A DNA stretch of 64,000 nucleotides, taken from positions 434,001 to 498,000 of the forward strand of contig JANFNE010000018.1 of NCBI GenBank assembly GCA_024867545.1, given 5' to 3'. Below, one piece after another: positions 48,608 through 58,997 of this stretch (the first letter of the stretch is position 1; the number at the start of each line of letters is the position of its first letter). The notes beneath the pieces are model-generated. The model was not told where the DNA came from and ran no database searches. It worked only from the letters and a program-made list of their open reading frames with translations. The position numbers and the translations under genes were made by a program. The stretch comes from Phytopythium helicoides (lineage: Eukaryota; Oomycota; Peronosporomycetes; Pythiales; Pythiaceae).

Positions 48608-51295
48608 ATGGAGTCGATGGAGAAAGTGCAGGAGCTCCACAGCGCCGCCACGACCGCTGGTGCGCCCGCCGACGCCTTCGGAGCGCTCCCTGGTGACCCG
48701 AAGGCCTCCCAGTTACTTCCAATCGACGAAGACGCCGCGTCCGAAGATCCTGGGGGCGCCGAGTGGCTGCTGCCGGCTGAGGAATTGCTTGTCGACCGGA
48801 CGCGTGTGGTTGCTGGAGGCGGCTTCGGCCGCGTCTTCCCTGCCAAATGGCTCAATACCGAGGTGCTGGTGAAGGAGCTCGGGGCTGCAGGAGATGGATC
48901 GACCTCTACCAGCTTTAGCACCAGCACCGTATCCTTCTCCTGGGCGTCGGCGGCACTTCAGTCTTTGAGCAAGAGCCAAGAAGATGTCATGATGGTTTTT
49001 GAGCGGGAAGCTGGCATTTGGTTCCGACTGAACCACCCGCACGTTGTGCAGCTCTTCGGAGCGTGCATTGCCAACTCTCGACCAACTTTTGTGTGTGAAT
49101 ACGCCACCAACGGGTCACTGGATGCGTACTTGCGAGCGCATCCGGACGAGCTGTGGCAGAAGCTGCACGAGGTTGCGCTTGGCGTGCAATATCTACACGA
49201 ACGCGGGATTGTCCATGGAGATCTAAAATTGAATAACGTGGTGGTGGGGAGCGACCTGAAGGCCAAAGTGACAGACTTCGGGTTGAGCTCAGCGTTGGAC
49301 GCCGTCAACCATGACGTGCCTCAGATTTCTGGTGCAGTTCACTGGCTGGCGCCCGAGTGTTTAGGAAGTGATCGCATTCGACCGACACCCGAGTCAGACA
49401 TCTACTCGTTGGGCATGTGCATCATTGAGGCATTTCGCATCGTAGAAGCCACAACCAAACATCTGGAAAGGGAGGAATACCGAACACTGCCATGGGGTGG
49501 CTTTCATGTGCTTGGAGCAAGCGAGGTGACGTACATGGTCAAGTCGCAGCGCAAGATTCCAATGCGACCGTCTTCTTGTGATGATGACAAACACTGGACA
49601 TTGGTGATGAAAATGTGTGAATATGAGCCTCATCTACGGATGAAAATTGAGGCAATCATATACTTCCTAGCAGAGTTTGCCGAATCTCAAATGAACCAGG
49701 TCGGTGTCGTCAATATGAAGACAAAACAGGGTTTCAAAAACCGGAGAAGCACCTCACTTAGTCTCCTCGAGTATCTGGACGACAATCAGATTCGTCAGTG
49801 GAGCACCGTGCGCAGTGAGATGGCTCACAGCCAAGCTGGTTCAGCTGAACGCGCATTCTTCGATGCAATTGATCCACTCGTCGACCGATCAGCTCCAAGG
49901 AGCGTCTGCAAGCGAATTCAGTCTCTCCTTGACGATTTTTGTGGCGCAGATAAAGACTTTTTCCAGCCTTTTCGGGTTTTAGATCTCACTTCACGCGCAT
50001 CGACAACAAGTGCTGCAAATCTAAAACGAGAACTTGGAGCTATTTGGACCATCCTGAGCGCTGTCAGCGCTGACGAAAACGATTTATTGACCCAGTTTCC
50101 TGACGTTCGATCTCAGGTCGACTTGTTAGTCGCGGAAAAGCCACCGATGTGGCAACTGTCAAGTGGCTTTGACTCCGATGAACATCGGAACAAGTTTCTT
50201 GCATTTCTCAAAGTAGAGATTGACTCTTCGCAGCAAAGATACACGACCGGTCAGCTTGAAGTGATGCGCAAAGCCTACGACACCATTGCAAGCAGATCTC
50301 ACAGCGACGTGTCGTCTTCCAGACCCAGATGGTTCATTCCGTGGCAAGAGCTGAAATTTGGTCGTGCTCTTCCTGGAAGCTATGGCCGACTGCGTCTCGC
50401 CAAATGGCTCGAGTCAGTCGTTGTAGTGAAACGGGTAGCGCTCCCCAATGATGGCACCGGTCGCCAGGCGAAGCCCACTCCAGCGCTGTTGGCAGACCTG
50501 AAGAGAGAGGCTGATATCTGGTTCAAACTCAGCCACCCGCACGTCGTTCGGCTCTATGGCGCGTGTCATGTGGGAGATCCATTCTTCGTGTGTGAGTATG
50601 GAAGCAAGGGGTCGTTTGGTTACTACATGCGCAAACACCCAACAGAGATATACCTCAAAATGCACGAGGTGGCACTTGGGATTCAGTATTTACACCAGCG
50701 TGGCATCGTTCACGGTGATATCAAGTGTAGTAGCTTTGTCATGGGCGGTGACGACAAAGCTAAGGTGGCAAGTTTTGCATTCAGCTCATCAGAAGATCAA
50801 TCGGTTGACGACAATGAGGCCCCACCTGGTGAGGATAACGAGGAGATATCACGTAGTGAAGCGTGGCAATGGATGGCTCCAGAGTGCTTGAGAGATGAGA
50901 AGCCAACCTTCGAGTCGGATATTTACTCGCTTGGCATGACCATTATCGAGGCGCTGCGCTTCGCCAGCAGACGAACCAACCCAAGTCCGTGGGGGATTCT
51001 GAACCGATTTGCACTCAAGTATCACGTGGCACTTCGTGGAGCTTTACCAAATCAACTGCAAAACTGCTCTGACGAGCTATGGGATTTGATTCAGCGCATG
51101 TGTCGGTATCAACCTGGTGACCGCATTTCCATTCATGATGTAGTGCTAGAGCTCCAAGGACTTGCAGAAAGCGCTTCACTAGTAATGTGCTTATTAGCTT
51201 TACCAAGACAAACAATTGCTCTTCAATACTGTCGATACAATCCTCTACGCATCCAAGTGGAGGTATCCGCTGTCATCTACCGCGCCGCTAGGTAG
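48608..51295 (+). CDS. Tandem double-kinase protein, TKL-like; second domain probable pseudokinase
   Basis: 895 aa from the ATG at 48608 (MESMEKVQELHSAATTAG), uninterrupted. Kinase 1 (about residues 65-365) has the Gly loop AGGGFGRVF, ATP lysine in VLVKEL, HGDLKLNN, TDFGLS and the HWLAPE block, so it can be active; the HGD in place of HRD is common in oomycete TKL kinases. A helical spacer of about 200 residues follows (RAFFDAIDPLVDRSAPRSV). Kinase 2 (about residues 575-860) keeps the fold (WFKLSHPHVVRLYGACHVG, WMAPECL, DIYSLGMTIIEAL). Its catalytic loop, however, is HGDIKCSS with the metal-binding Asn lost, and DFG is replaced by SFA, so it should be catalytically dead. No signal peptide or membrane segment is visible. 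The last 35 residues after GLAESAS look unlike kinase sequence and may reflect a missed intron. Substrate unknown. Confidence 0.82.
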   Translation: MESMEKVQELHSAATTAGAPADAFGALPGDPKASQLLPIDEDAASEDPGGAEWLLPAEELLVDRTRVVAGGGFGRVFPAKWLNTEVLVKELGAAGDGSTSTSFSTSTVSFSWASAALQSLSKSQEDVMMVFEREAGIWFRLNHPHVVQLFGACIANSRPTFVCEYATNGSLDAYLRAHPDELWQKLHEVALGVQYLHERGIVHGDLKLNNVVVGSDLKAKVTDFGLSSALDAVNHDVPQISGAVHWLAPECLGSDRIRPTPESDIYSLGMCIIEAFRIVEATTKHLEREEYRTLPWGGFHVLGASEVTYMVKSQRKIPMRPSSCDDDKHWTLVMKMCEYEPHLRMKIEAIIYFLAEFAESQMNQVGVVNMKTKQGFKNRRSTSLSLLEYLDDNQIRQWSTVRSEMAHSQAGSAERAFFDAIDPLVDRSAPRSVCKRIQSLLDDFCGADKDFFQPFRVLDLTSRASTTSAANLKRELGAIWTILSAVSADENDLLTQFPDVRSQVDLLVAEKPPMWQLSSGFDSDEHRNKFLAFLKVEIDSSQQRYTTGQLEVMRKAYDTIASRSHSDVSSSRPRWFIPWQELKFGRALPGSYGRLRLAKWLESVVVVKRVALPNDGTGRQAKPTPALLADLKREADIWFKLSHPHVVRLYGACHVGDPFFVCEYGSKGSFGYYMRKHPTEIYLKMHEVALGIQYLHQRGIVHGDIKCSSFVMGGDDKAKVASFAFSSSEDQSVDDNEAPPGEDNEEISRSEAWQWMAPECLRDEKPTFESDIYSLGMTIIEALRFASRRTNPSPWGILNRFALKYHVALRGALPNQLQNCSDELWDLIQRMCRYQPGDRISIHDVVLELQGLAESASLVMCLLALPRQTIALQYCRYNPLRIQVEVSAVIYRAAR

Positions 51296-52985
51296 CAACG
51301 GAGATGTCATTGATGTGTCCGTGATCAAACACATATCCTCGTCAGCTGCATCGTCGTCGTCACCCTGATGTAGCACCACGCTTTCCCACTCGCCGCCGGG
51401 GACTCCTTCGCCTCGGCTTGAGATCCGTGCTGGACGAGTAGACCCACTCCGAAAGCGATTGACAGCAGCGCCATGGTGTATAGCAGCGCCTCTCGAGTGG
51501 ACATGGTTGCGTCCGTCTCGTAGAAAATGGCACCGCCGACAACACTGAACGTGATCCAACACGCTTGAAAGATAGGAAACACGGTCATGATGTCTCCGAG
51601 AGCCGTAGCCATGTTGAGGAAGTGCGTCTGGACCATGATGCACACGAACATGCCACCGATGAACACGTACGTGAGTCCGTACTTAAACTGGTTGTCGCCC
51701 TTCAAGCTCAGTGCGACCATGATGGCCGAGCACTTGGCTAAGTAGCACGGTCATTGCTCCAACAATACCCGAGCAAATGGCATAGTAATATGGCACGCGG
51801 GTCTCCTGCGCTTGCTCCAGCTCTTGATCCACTGGAAGTAAAAGCTCTGAGAGGTGCTCCATGCTCGTGTGTTGATGGGATCTGGGAGCGACCAGCGCTG
51901 ACGAAGCCTTTGCTTTCGCAGCTGCTGAGTCGTCGGTTGTGGCTTTTGCAGTATTGTTGCTGTTGGTGAATTTAAGGAATCGCTCTTCCATGTCAAAGAG
52001 TCGCTGCTCGAGGCGCTGTACTCTCATCTCGAATTGCTGTGAAGTGTCATACAATCTAGATCAGTCTTGCACTCCCAATAGATCTTAACTTCGATCTCAC
52101 CTTACCTTCATGCGCTGCTTCTGGCGACGGTTGGACCACTGCACTTGGTTTTTGATGCGGTTTGCGACGGACCCCTTGATGGTTGCAAGCATGCTGACGG
52201 TGCATAGCCCCACCGTCACGATGTACACCACAAACTCTGCAAAAGTCGAGTAGTTAGCGCCAAGAAAAGGGATATCCCCGTGCCAAAAGAGTGAGCTACC
52301 TGTCCGAACAAAGCGCTTTTCCAACTCGGGCAGCGGGTAGTCCTCGTTCGGCTCGGCGATAAACGCGATTGTGACGACTCCGAGGATCACAAAGAGCACG
52401 CCCCCAGCGTCAGTCTGCGTATCCACGGCATTGCATCACGCCATCACGTCGTCAGCCTTCGGTTAACCCAACGCATATCTCTTGCAAATACAGCTAACCA
52501 GCTCACCAGGAAGAGTGCTCCCCGTTCAGAAAGTGCGCGGTCACGACGTTGGCAATGAGCGTCGAGCCGCCGCCGAGCGCCGCGACCAGCGACTGCGTGG
52601 CGAAAACCGAAGGCCGCGAAGTCGCCGATGCTACCCAGCACCACGAGGCTGAGCCCGACCCACCACACGGGCCGCTGCACGTACGCGCGCTGCTCGCCAG
52701 GCGGGCCGCGCGGCCTCGCGCGCGTGCGAGAACTTCTGGATGTTGACGCCGAGATTCGACACGATGGACGCCACCACGGCCAGCGCCGCGCCGAACGTCT
52801 CCCACGTCGCCATATCCGCGTCCTTCTTGTCCACGCAGCACGATCAGTTGGCGACGTCGTCCTGGGGGTCGTCCTCTAGCAGCGCCGCCACCACGCCCGG
52901 CCTTTCTCGGCGGCACCTTCTTCAGCAACTGCTGGGTTGAAGAGGGAAATCCCTCGGCGGATCGCGGTGACTCCCTGGAAGCCAT
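51245..52985 (-). CDS. NIPA-like magnesium transporter; many apparent indels
   Basis: Multi-pass membrane protein of the NIPA/DUF803 family, proposed Mg2+ transporters. From the probable start at 52985 (MASRESPRSAEGF), a short cytosolic lead precedes the first helix (ALAVVASIVSNLGVNIQKFS). Then come WWVGLSLVVLGSIGDFAAFG, the family block FATQSLVAALGGGSTLIANV, and LFVILGVVTIAFIAEPNEDY. A 62-nt or so intron (ACAG|GTAGCT...TTTGCAG) precedes FVVYIVTVGLCTVSMLATI. A coiled-coil insert follows (FEMRVQRLEQRLFDMEERFL), then GIVGAMTVLLAK and further helices. Frame changes are needed near 52895, 52845, 52705, 52602, 52510, 51742 and 51390, clustered where GC exceeds about 65%. If the last one is real, the C-terminus ends at 51245 and overlaps the 3' end of the plus-strand kinase by 51 bp; otherwise it ends at 51325. 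Confidence 0.68.
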
Positions 52986-53283
52986 CCCGTCCACATTACC
53001 ATCATTCCACCTTCAACGGGTTCACGGGCTCGACCCGCAAACCTGACTACTGGGTAGTCTATAAAAGACTTCCCGATAGTCAGTTGCAGGTTGCGCTGTG
53101 AAACGACGCGGCCGAAAATAGTTGCGCCGCGTTATTCCCAGCCTCGCGTGGAGCTCAAGACGCCGACTCGCGCGTGGCGCTGGCGGCGACTGCTCGCGAC
53201 AAGAAAAGCCGCGCGACTGAACCGCAGGCGGCCGAGCTCACGGCGGGGCGGGGCGCTGGGCGGCGCGTCGGTGGCGCGCGAGG

Positions 53284-54952
53284 ATGAACCGCTACAAGGT
53301 CACCAAGCAGCTGGGCGACGGCACGTATGGGTCGGTGCTCAAGGCCGTGAACCGGCAGTCGGGCGAAGTGGTGCGTCGGTTTTTTTGGTGGTGAGAGGGG
53401 TGGAGGCACGTTGGCTCATGGAGAAGCGGTGCAGGTCGCGGTCAAGCGCATGAAGAAGAAGTTCTACTCGTGGGAGGAGTGCATGCAGCTCCGCGAGGTC
53501 AACGTACGTGGCGGCGCCTAGATTTTGGATTTGTGCCTCATCTAGCTGACGTTATGCTTGTCTGCATATTGCCAGTCGCTCAAGAAGCTCAACCACCCGA
53601 ACATCATCAAGCTCAAGGAGGTGATTCGCGAGAACGACGAGCTGTTCTTTGTATTTGAGTACATGGAGTGCAACCTGTACGACACCATGAAGAAGCGCGA
53701 CCGGCATTTTCCAGAATCCAAGATCCGAAACCTCATGTACGTTGCCGAAACAACTGTTGCATAGTGATAATTTGCGCGACCTGACGGTTGTGGTGGGGAA
53801 AATAGGTACCAAATGCTCCAAGGACTTGCCTTCATGCACAAGCACAGCTTCTTCCACCGTGACATCAAACCCGAAAACATGTTGGTCAAAGGCGACACAG
53901 TCAAGGTCGCCGATTTCGGGTTGGCGCGAGAAATCCGCTCACGACCACCTTTCACGGACTATGTCTCTACGCGATGGTATCGAGCGCCGGAAGTGTTGCT
54001 GCGATCCACGACGTACAACTCGCCAATTGACACGTGGGCAATGGGCTGCATCATGGCCGAGCTATTTACCTTACGGCCCTTGTTCCCAGGTAGCAGTGAG
54101 GGTGATCAGCTCTATAAGATCTGCTCTGTGCTAGGGAGTCCAACCCACAGCACCTGGCCTGAGGGCATGAAGCTTGCCGCACAAATGAATTACCGGTTTC
54201 CGCAATTTGTTCCCACACCGCTAGCGCAGCTAATCCCGCATGCGAGTCCTGAGGCGATCCAACTCATGACGGATCTGCTCAAATTTGACCCCAACCAGCG
54301 ACCAACGTCGAGCCAGGCACTGCAATACCCGTTCTTCCAAGTCAATGTGAACATCACGATGCCGCTCACGGTATCGACACCTGGTCAGCCTCAAGACCGC
54401 GAGCGCGAGCGATCCGACTCGTTTTCATCACTTGGGAAGGGAGAGAACTTCACGCCGCCTCAGAAATCTGCCGAGTACCTCCCATCGTCAAGTGGGAGCT
54501 CCCATCTTGGCACGAGCAAGAACCAGCAACCTCAACCCGTTGGGAGTGGCGGCGGCGGCGGCTATGGAAGCCTTCGACAAAATGGGAACTCTCTTGGTGG
54601 CGGTGCGGCAGCCTATGGACCGCCTCGAGCACAGCAGCGAAATGCTATGGCTGCGGCGGGGAGCAGTTTGCTTGGAGGAGGGACGCCGACAGGTGCTGGG
54701 CGGGGTTTGGACAGCGGCGGTGTGGGAGATACACAAGGAAGTCGCTACACACGCCAGGCAAGATATGCCCCAGGGATGTCGTATGGTGGCGAGACGGAGG
54801 ACTCCAAGTATTCTGGCAACGTGCGGCCATACATGCCTGCTGCTACAGCAACCATCAATCCGACTGCTCGCCCAGCGATCCCACTGAGCACCACAGCAGC
54901 CGTCGGAGGAGGCGCGAGCGGCTTTGGCGGCTACAGCAGACACAATTTCTGA
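53284..54952 (+). CDS. MAK/ICK-type (RCK) Ser/Thr kinase
   Basis: RCK-family kinase related to MAK, ICK/CILK1 and LF4, which in other eukaryotes control cilium length and intraflagellar transport. Four exons join in phase: 53284-53370, 53435-53503, 53576-53736 and 53806-54952, giving 487 aa. The domain starts at residue 1 ([19 protein letters not shown]), as in the family. Motifs include [55 protein letters not shown] and the RCK-type TDY activation loop in [15 protein letters not shown]. All catalytic residues are present. The kinase ends near residue 290 (ALQYPFFQV). The remaining 200 residues are Gly/Ser/Pro/Gln-rich and disordered, as in MAK and ICK. A flagellar role in zoospores is inferred from family only. 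Confidence 0.92.
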
Positions 54953-55135
54953 CCTCCAGTCGCCGTCGCCGAAGTGGAGAGCGGCGACCAGCCAAGGACG
55001 CACGTAGAGGGCGCAGCTCTAGCAAACCGTAGCTCAGTATTTATATATGATGGAGGAAAACCGCGCGCCGAGTCCAAGCCGACTGCGGGTGTCCGTGTTT
55101 GCCTGTCTGCCTGCTGCTGCTGCTGCCGCGGTGCT

Positions 55136-55438
55136 CTACTGCACGCCGCCAGCGGCGTTAGCCTGCGCCATGATGTCCTTCTCGACCTCGGCCATCTTGA
55201 CGCCCAGCGACTGGTACGCCTGCATGTACTTGCCCGAGCAGCGGTCGATGCAGCTCATCTCGCCCACGTTCAGCTGGCCGTCGTTGTACTTGAACTTGCA
55301 CTTCTGGAAGCACACGCGCGACAGCCGCTCGAACAGGTCCGCGTACGACTGCATCTCGATCTTGGCCATCATGAACTGCGACGGCTGCGCGGGCTGCGCC
55401 GGCGCCGCCGCGCCGCCCATGACTCCCCCGAAGTTCAT
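55136..55438 (-). CDS. Small Tim protein (Tim10-like)
   Basis: Intermembrane-space chaperone of the mitochondrial small Tim family, carrying hydrophobic precursors to the inner-membrane translocase. 100 aa from the ATG at 55438 (MNFGGVMGGAAAPAQ). The twin CX3C motif is clear: CFQKC and CIDRC, 17 residues apart, which form two disulfides. After it comes GKYMQAYQSLGVKMAEVEKD, typical of Tim10/Tim9. The Ala/Pro/Gln-rich N-terminus is slightly longer than usual. A longer frame reaches back to 55510, so a short upstream exon cannot be excluded. Tim10 is favoured over Tim9 by the tail, with modest confidence. It lies convergent with the MAK-like gene. Confidence 0.88.
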   Translation of the reverse strand: MNFGGVMGGAAAPAQPAQPSQFMMAKIEMQSYADLFERLSRVCFQKCKFKYNDGQLNVGEMSCIDRCSGKYMQAYQSLGVKMAEVEKDIMAQANAAGGVQ

Positions 55439-55604
55439 CTCGGCCGCTTGTGCTTTGTCGTTTGATGGATTGCCGCCACACAACGGGTGACGGTCAGTCA
55501 ATCGGTTCAATGACTAGTATGAAAGAGTGATGGTCTCATGGTTTCCCTTCAACTTCTCAACAACTCGCTCACTTTAGAATCCGCCGCCGAGAAAGGACGT
55601 CGTC

Positions 55605-57598
55605 ATGCGGGTCATTAACGCCGAGGAGCGGCAGCTCGTGGTGACGGACGAGCAGCTGCGCAGCGTGCGCGACGTCGGCGACGAGCTGCAGCGCGCGCTC
55701 TACCTGAACGTGTCGGTGCGTTGGTCTAGCGCCAGCTATGTGGGCAGCAAACTAAGATTGGGGGGGGCAACAGTTCAACGGGCTCGAGACGCTCGCGGGC
55801 ATCGAGCAGGTGACGACGACTGCTGAGCATCCGGGAACTGCTAGTGCACTCATGGGATGGAGTTGGTGTCTGTAGGCGCGCAGCTTGAGGAACCTGAACG
55901 TGTCCCACAACGCGCTGACGAGTCTGCACGACGCGGCTGCGCTCTCCCAGCTGCGCGTGCTCAAGTGCTCGCACAACCAGATTGCCGACTTGAGCTGGGC
56001 ATCAGCACTTGTGGGGCTTGAGGAGCTCTGGATCAATGACAACCGAATCGAGAGCCGCGAGCTGAGCCAGCTCCAGCCGCTCGTGGGGCTCAAGTGGCTC
56101 GTACTGCAGCCGAACCCGTGCACGGCGAACGACAACTACGCGTGAGTGTTGGATGTAGTTTGCTAAGCCTACATGCTGAAGTCTAACCGGGTCTGTAGTG
56201 TTGCAGTCGTGAAGTTGCTTCCCTGGCTCGAGCGAATCGATGCTATTGCCGTCGACAAGAATCTCCGAGACGAGGCAGAGAGAATGGGCGAAGTCCATGA
56301 GGAAAGGCTTGGCGAGAAAACAGATGATCTCAAACCTACTCTCGTTGTGTCAGCAAAGCATCCGAACGAGGAATCTGAACCGTCACCATCAAAGCCGCCA
56401 CCACCGAAACCGAAGAAGAAGGTGATCTAGAACTGGTTTCAAAAAGCGGCATTGCTGTCCTAATACTAACGCTAGTTTTGCCAGCTTACTGCAGAAGACT
56501 TTATGCGAAACTTCCCTGTTCAGGATTTCATCCCCGTAGCCAACCAGCTGACTCCACCGAACAGTGATGGAGTGGTATCTAGCTCCCTCTCGATAGGTAG
56601 TGCAAGTGAGCAACCCATTTCAGAGGGGGCCGCACCTGCTCCAGTCGATTCAAGCCCTTCAAATGTTTCCGAAGACTCTAAACAAAAATCACCTACAAAG
56701 GCGTCACCGTCTGCGTTGATCAAAAATCACCCAAAAGCGCTTCCTACAACAAGTGAAGACGGTTCCAATGGTGTGTCGTCGATCTTGGGGGCTGTTCTGT
56801 CGCTGCCAACTTTTGGAGCAGATGATTTTCTGAAAAAGCAGACTGTATCCAAACCGCAGATACCAAAGAAGACAAAAGTAGTCAAGACCGACACCATAAC
56901 TTCCGACGACAACTTCTGAAGCTTTTCAGCCGCAAGAACCGCTCACGATCCCGTATCCCAATAGCACAGTCACGGCTGTGCAAATTCGCGCCGATGGATC
57001 TGCGGTGGCCAAATGGCCATCTGGCAGTATCGCAGTTAGCGTCGATAGAGAACCTGGAGGGTTTCGCATTTATGCTGCTCACAAGGATGGTACGATAGCT
57101 CTGAGCTTTGACCCACTTGGAGTTGGTTTCATCAACTACTATCCAAGTGGACGGATGTTCATTTCAACGAGCTCGAGTGGCGATGGTCTGTGCTTTTCAA
57201 GCGATGGTTTCACAATTCTTCGTCAGTGGGATGCAAACGGAAATATTCGAGACGACAAGTTTGAGGCGACAGACGCTCTCGGTGATGAGCCTGACGGATC
57301 CTTGTTCTGCAAGCTAAGCGACTATTTAGCTGTGAACGTGCGATTACTACCCCGTCAAGCACAATCCCAAAAGAATCCAATTGCACTGCGAGTCTTCTTT
57401 TCCAGCTCGACTGGCATTCGCCGTGTATTCGTGAATCAACCCAACGCAGTTGATGCTTCCGCGTGCAAAAAGGAGTGTGAAGCAGTGTTTGGCAAGGAAG
57501 TCGACAAGGCAGCATCAAAGCCAAGTACTGTCACTCCCCCACCAATCCCAAACTCCGACTTGCTTGGTGAAATTCGTGCAGCAGTAGCAGGACTCTAG
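55605..57598 (+). CDS. Leucine-rich-repeat protein with FAM194-like C-terminal domain
   Basis: Six exons join in phase: 55605-55715, 55774-55809, 55876-56141, 56199-56421, 56485-56877 and 56930-57598, giving 565 aa. Exon 2 encodes only 12 residues. Residues 40-150 form SDS22-like leucine-rich repeats (LRNLNVSHNALTSLHDAAAL, LRVLKCSHNQIADL, LEELWINDNRI) with a C-terminal cap (NPCTANDNYA). A Pro/Lys- and Ser-rich linker leads to a C-terminal domain of about 170 residues (VQIRADGSAVAKWPSGSIAV, GFINYYPSGRMFIS) whose Asp-Gly-Ser and Tyr-Pro-Ser-Gly pattern resembles the FAM194 (ERICH6) domain. Its cellular role is unknown. The last intron (52 nt) skips an in-frame TGA at 56917, and phase 0 on both sides supports it. 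A protein ending there would lack the C-terminal domain. Confidence 0.8.
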
Positions 57599-57709
57599 AA
57601 TCAGAAACACGAAAATGCTAGCGATACTACACGTGCATCAATTTCAATTTGATCAAGCACACCTTGTTTCACTGGGACCTATCGTGTTACTGCAGCGCAA
57701 GTATGGGGC

Positions 57710-58552
57710 CTACAAGTCGTCTTGACTTTTGCCCAGTTCAAGTTGACTGTAGGATTTAGTGTTGCTGTGACAACGAATTGGCTGACGCGACTCGAAAGAC
57801 CGCTCATATCTGTATCTCAATCTCACCAAAACCATTGCGAGTGCTATTCCAAACACACAGCCGACGGTTATGAGTATGGCTTCAGACGAATGATTGTCGA
57901 AAAGAGAATGGAAATGCTCGGGAAGTACGTCACGGGAGGTTGAGAGAGCCGATCCAATGTGAGAGTCAAGCTGAAGCAAATAATCTGTTGATGTCGAAGT
58001 TGTATTGGGAGTTAGATTGTCTGAGTCGTCGTCGTATGAGGTGAAGTCGAGATTGCTAGATTCTCCAAGGATCACACCAGGTGCCTTCTGTGTCATTTCC
58101 TTAAAAACAGACACGACCATGAAGACTGAGCCGTCGATACTCTTCTGCTGTAGCTTGAGTTCGTACGTGTACGGTTTCTTCTTACAGTAGTTGTCATAGA
58201 GGTCGCATCGCCCAGTCGATGCGTCCTTGATAGTGACTTCACAGCCATCAACGGAGAGCAGATAGTAAGTGAGATCAGAATCCACGCGTTGGCGTACGGT
58301 GTTGACGTAGTAGAGACAAATTCGGGTCGTCACGGACTTGTCATAGTTTTTCTTGTATCGAACGGCATCAAGCGCGGTCTGGGCGATGTCTTCGGTGAAC
58401 TGGACGAGGGTCCAAGCACTAGCTGTTTGAAGAGCTCGAGACGTTACCCCAGAGGTAGTCCGTATGCCACCATCTTGTTGGCCGTAATTATTGGAAGTCG
58501 AGTGCAATACGTCGTAGTTTGTAGCTGAAGTCGAAGTGATGGTATTTGACAT
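57710..58552 (-). CDS. Membrane-anchored cystatin-like protein, copy 1
   Basis: 280 aa, intronless, and intact. After about 45 polar residues comes a cystatin-like domain: WTLVQFTEDIAQTALDAVRY (equivalent to the first helix), RICLYYVNTVRQRVDSDLTY (strand with QRVDS where cystatins have QxVxG), then LLSVDGCEV and two further Cys before YTYELKLQQ. The cysteine spacing matches the secreted cystatin at 62007-62484. A single membrane segment near residues 223-243 (ILITVGCVFGIALAMVLV) is followed by a basic cytosolic tail. No N-terminal signal peptide is evident, so topology is uncertain. The changed inhibitory loop makes protease inhibition doubtful. It shares the start context CCAAGATGTC and upstream blocks with the next gene, so the two arose by tandem duplication. 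Confidence 0.7.
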   Translation of the reverse strand: MSNTITSTSATNYDVLHSTSNNYGQQDGGIRTTSGVTSRALQTASAWTLVQFTEDIAQTALDAVRYKKNYDKSVTTRICLYYVNTVRQRVDSDLTYYLLSVDGCEVTIKDASTGRCDLYDNYCKKKPYTYELKLQQKSIDGSVFMVVSVFKEMTQKAPGVILGESSNLDFTSYDDDSDNLTPNTTSTSTDYLLQLDSHIGSALSTSRDVLPEHFHSLFDNHSSEAILITVGCVFGIALAMVLVRLRYRYERSFESRQPIRCHSNTKSYSQLELGKSQDDL

Positions 58553-58997
58553 CTTGGTGAGATGAATGAGACAGTGTGCAACGAGTAAATCACAACTAGA
58601 TGTGGCGAGTACGATGTGCGCGGAAAAGCTGCGTGATTGACTTCAGCGCTTCAAAACAAAAAGTGTTCGAGCTCACGTTGTTGGGACACCTGTCAGGGCG
58701 TTTCAAAAAGCTCCGCAGAAGAAGCAGCCAGGGCACGAGAAGTCGCAAATCGCTTCAGTTACATCTTCTTTGGCGGCGGAAAAGAACTTGCTTTGACAGG
58801 CGTGATGCCAGCACAATGGCACAAAACATGTGATAGGTGGAGCACCACCTCGGTTGAGTCGTGCGGTCGACAAGAACGCGAACACTCCATGAACAAGACT
58901 TGCTAGAAGATACAAATGATGATCGCCTGAAACCGCGTCCCAATCTCATCAAGGTGCTTTAGAAGCGATGGCTAAACAAACACGGGTGTATTACGCT
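58553..58997. promoter_or_regulatory. Upstream region of cystatin-like copy 1, shared with copy 2
   Basis: 445 bp. Blocks such as AGCGCTTCAAAACAAAAAG, GTCGCAAATCGCTTC and GAGTCGTGCGGTCG recur in the same order, with changes, upstream of copy 2 (AGCACTTCAAACGAAAAA, GTCGCGAATTGCTTC, GAGTTGTGCGGTCG). This indicates a duplicated promoter. The elements themselves are unidentified. Confidence 0.6.

Noticed and set aside
56908..56919. TGA at 56917 as the true end of the LRR protein, with a separate gene starting downstream.
   Set aside because: A 52-nt intron (GTAGTC...TTTTCAG) removes it with phase 0 on both sides, and the downstream frame has no convincing ATG before the conserved domain.
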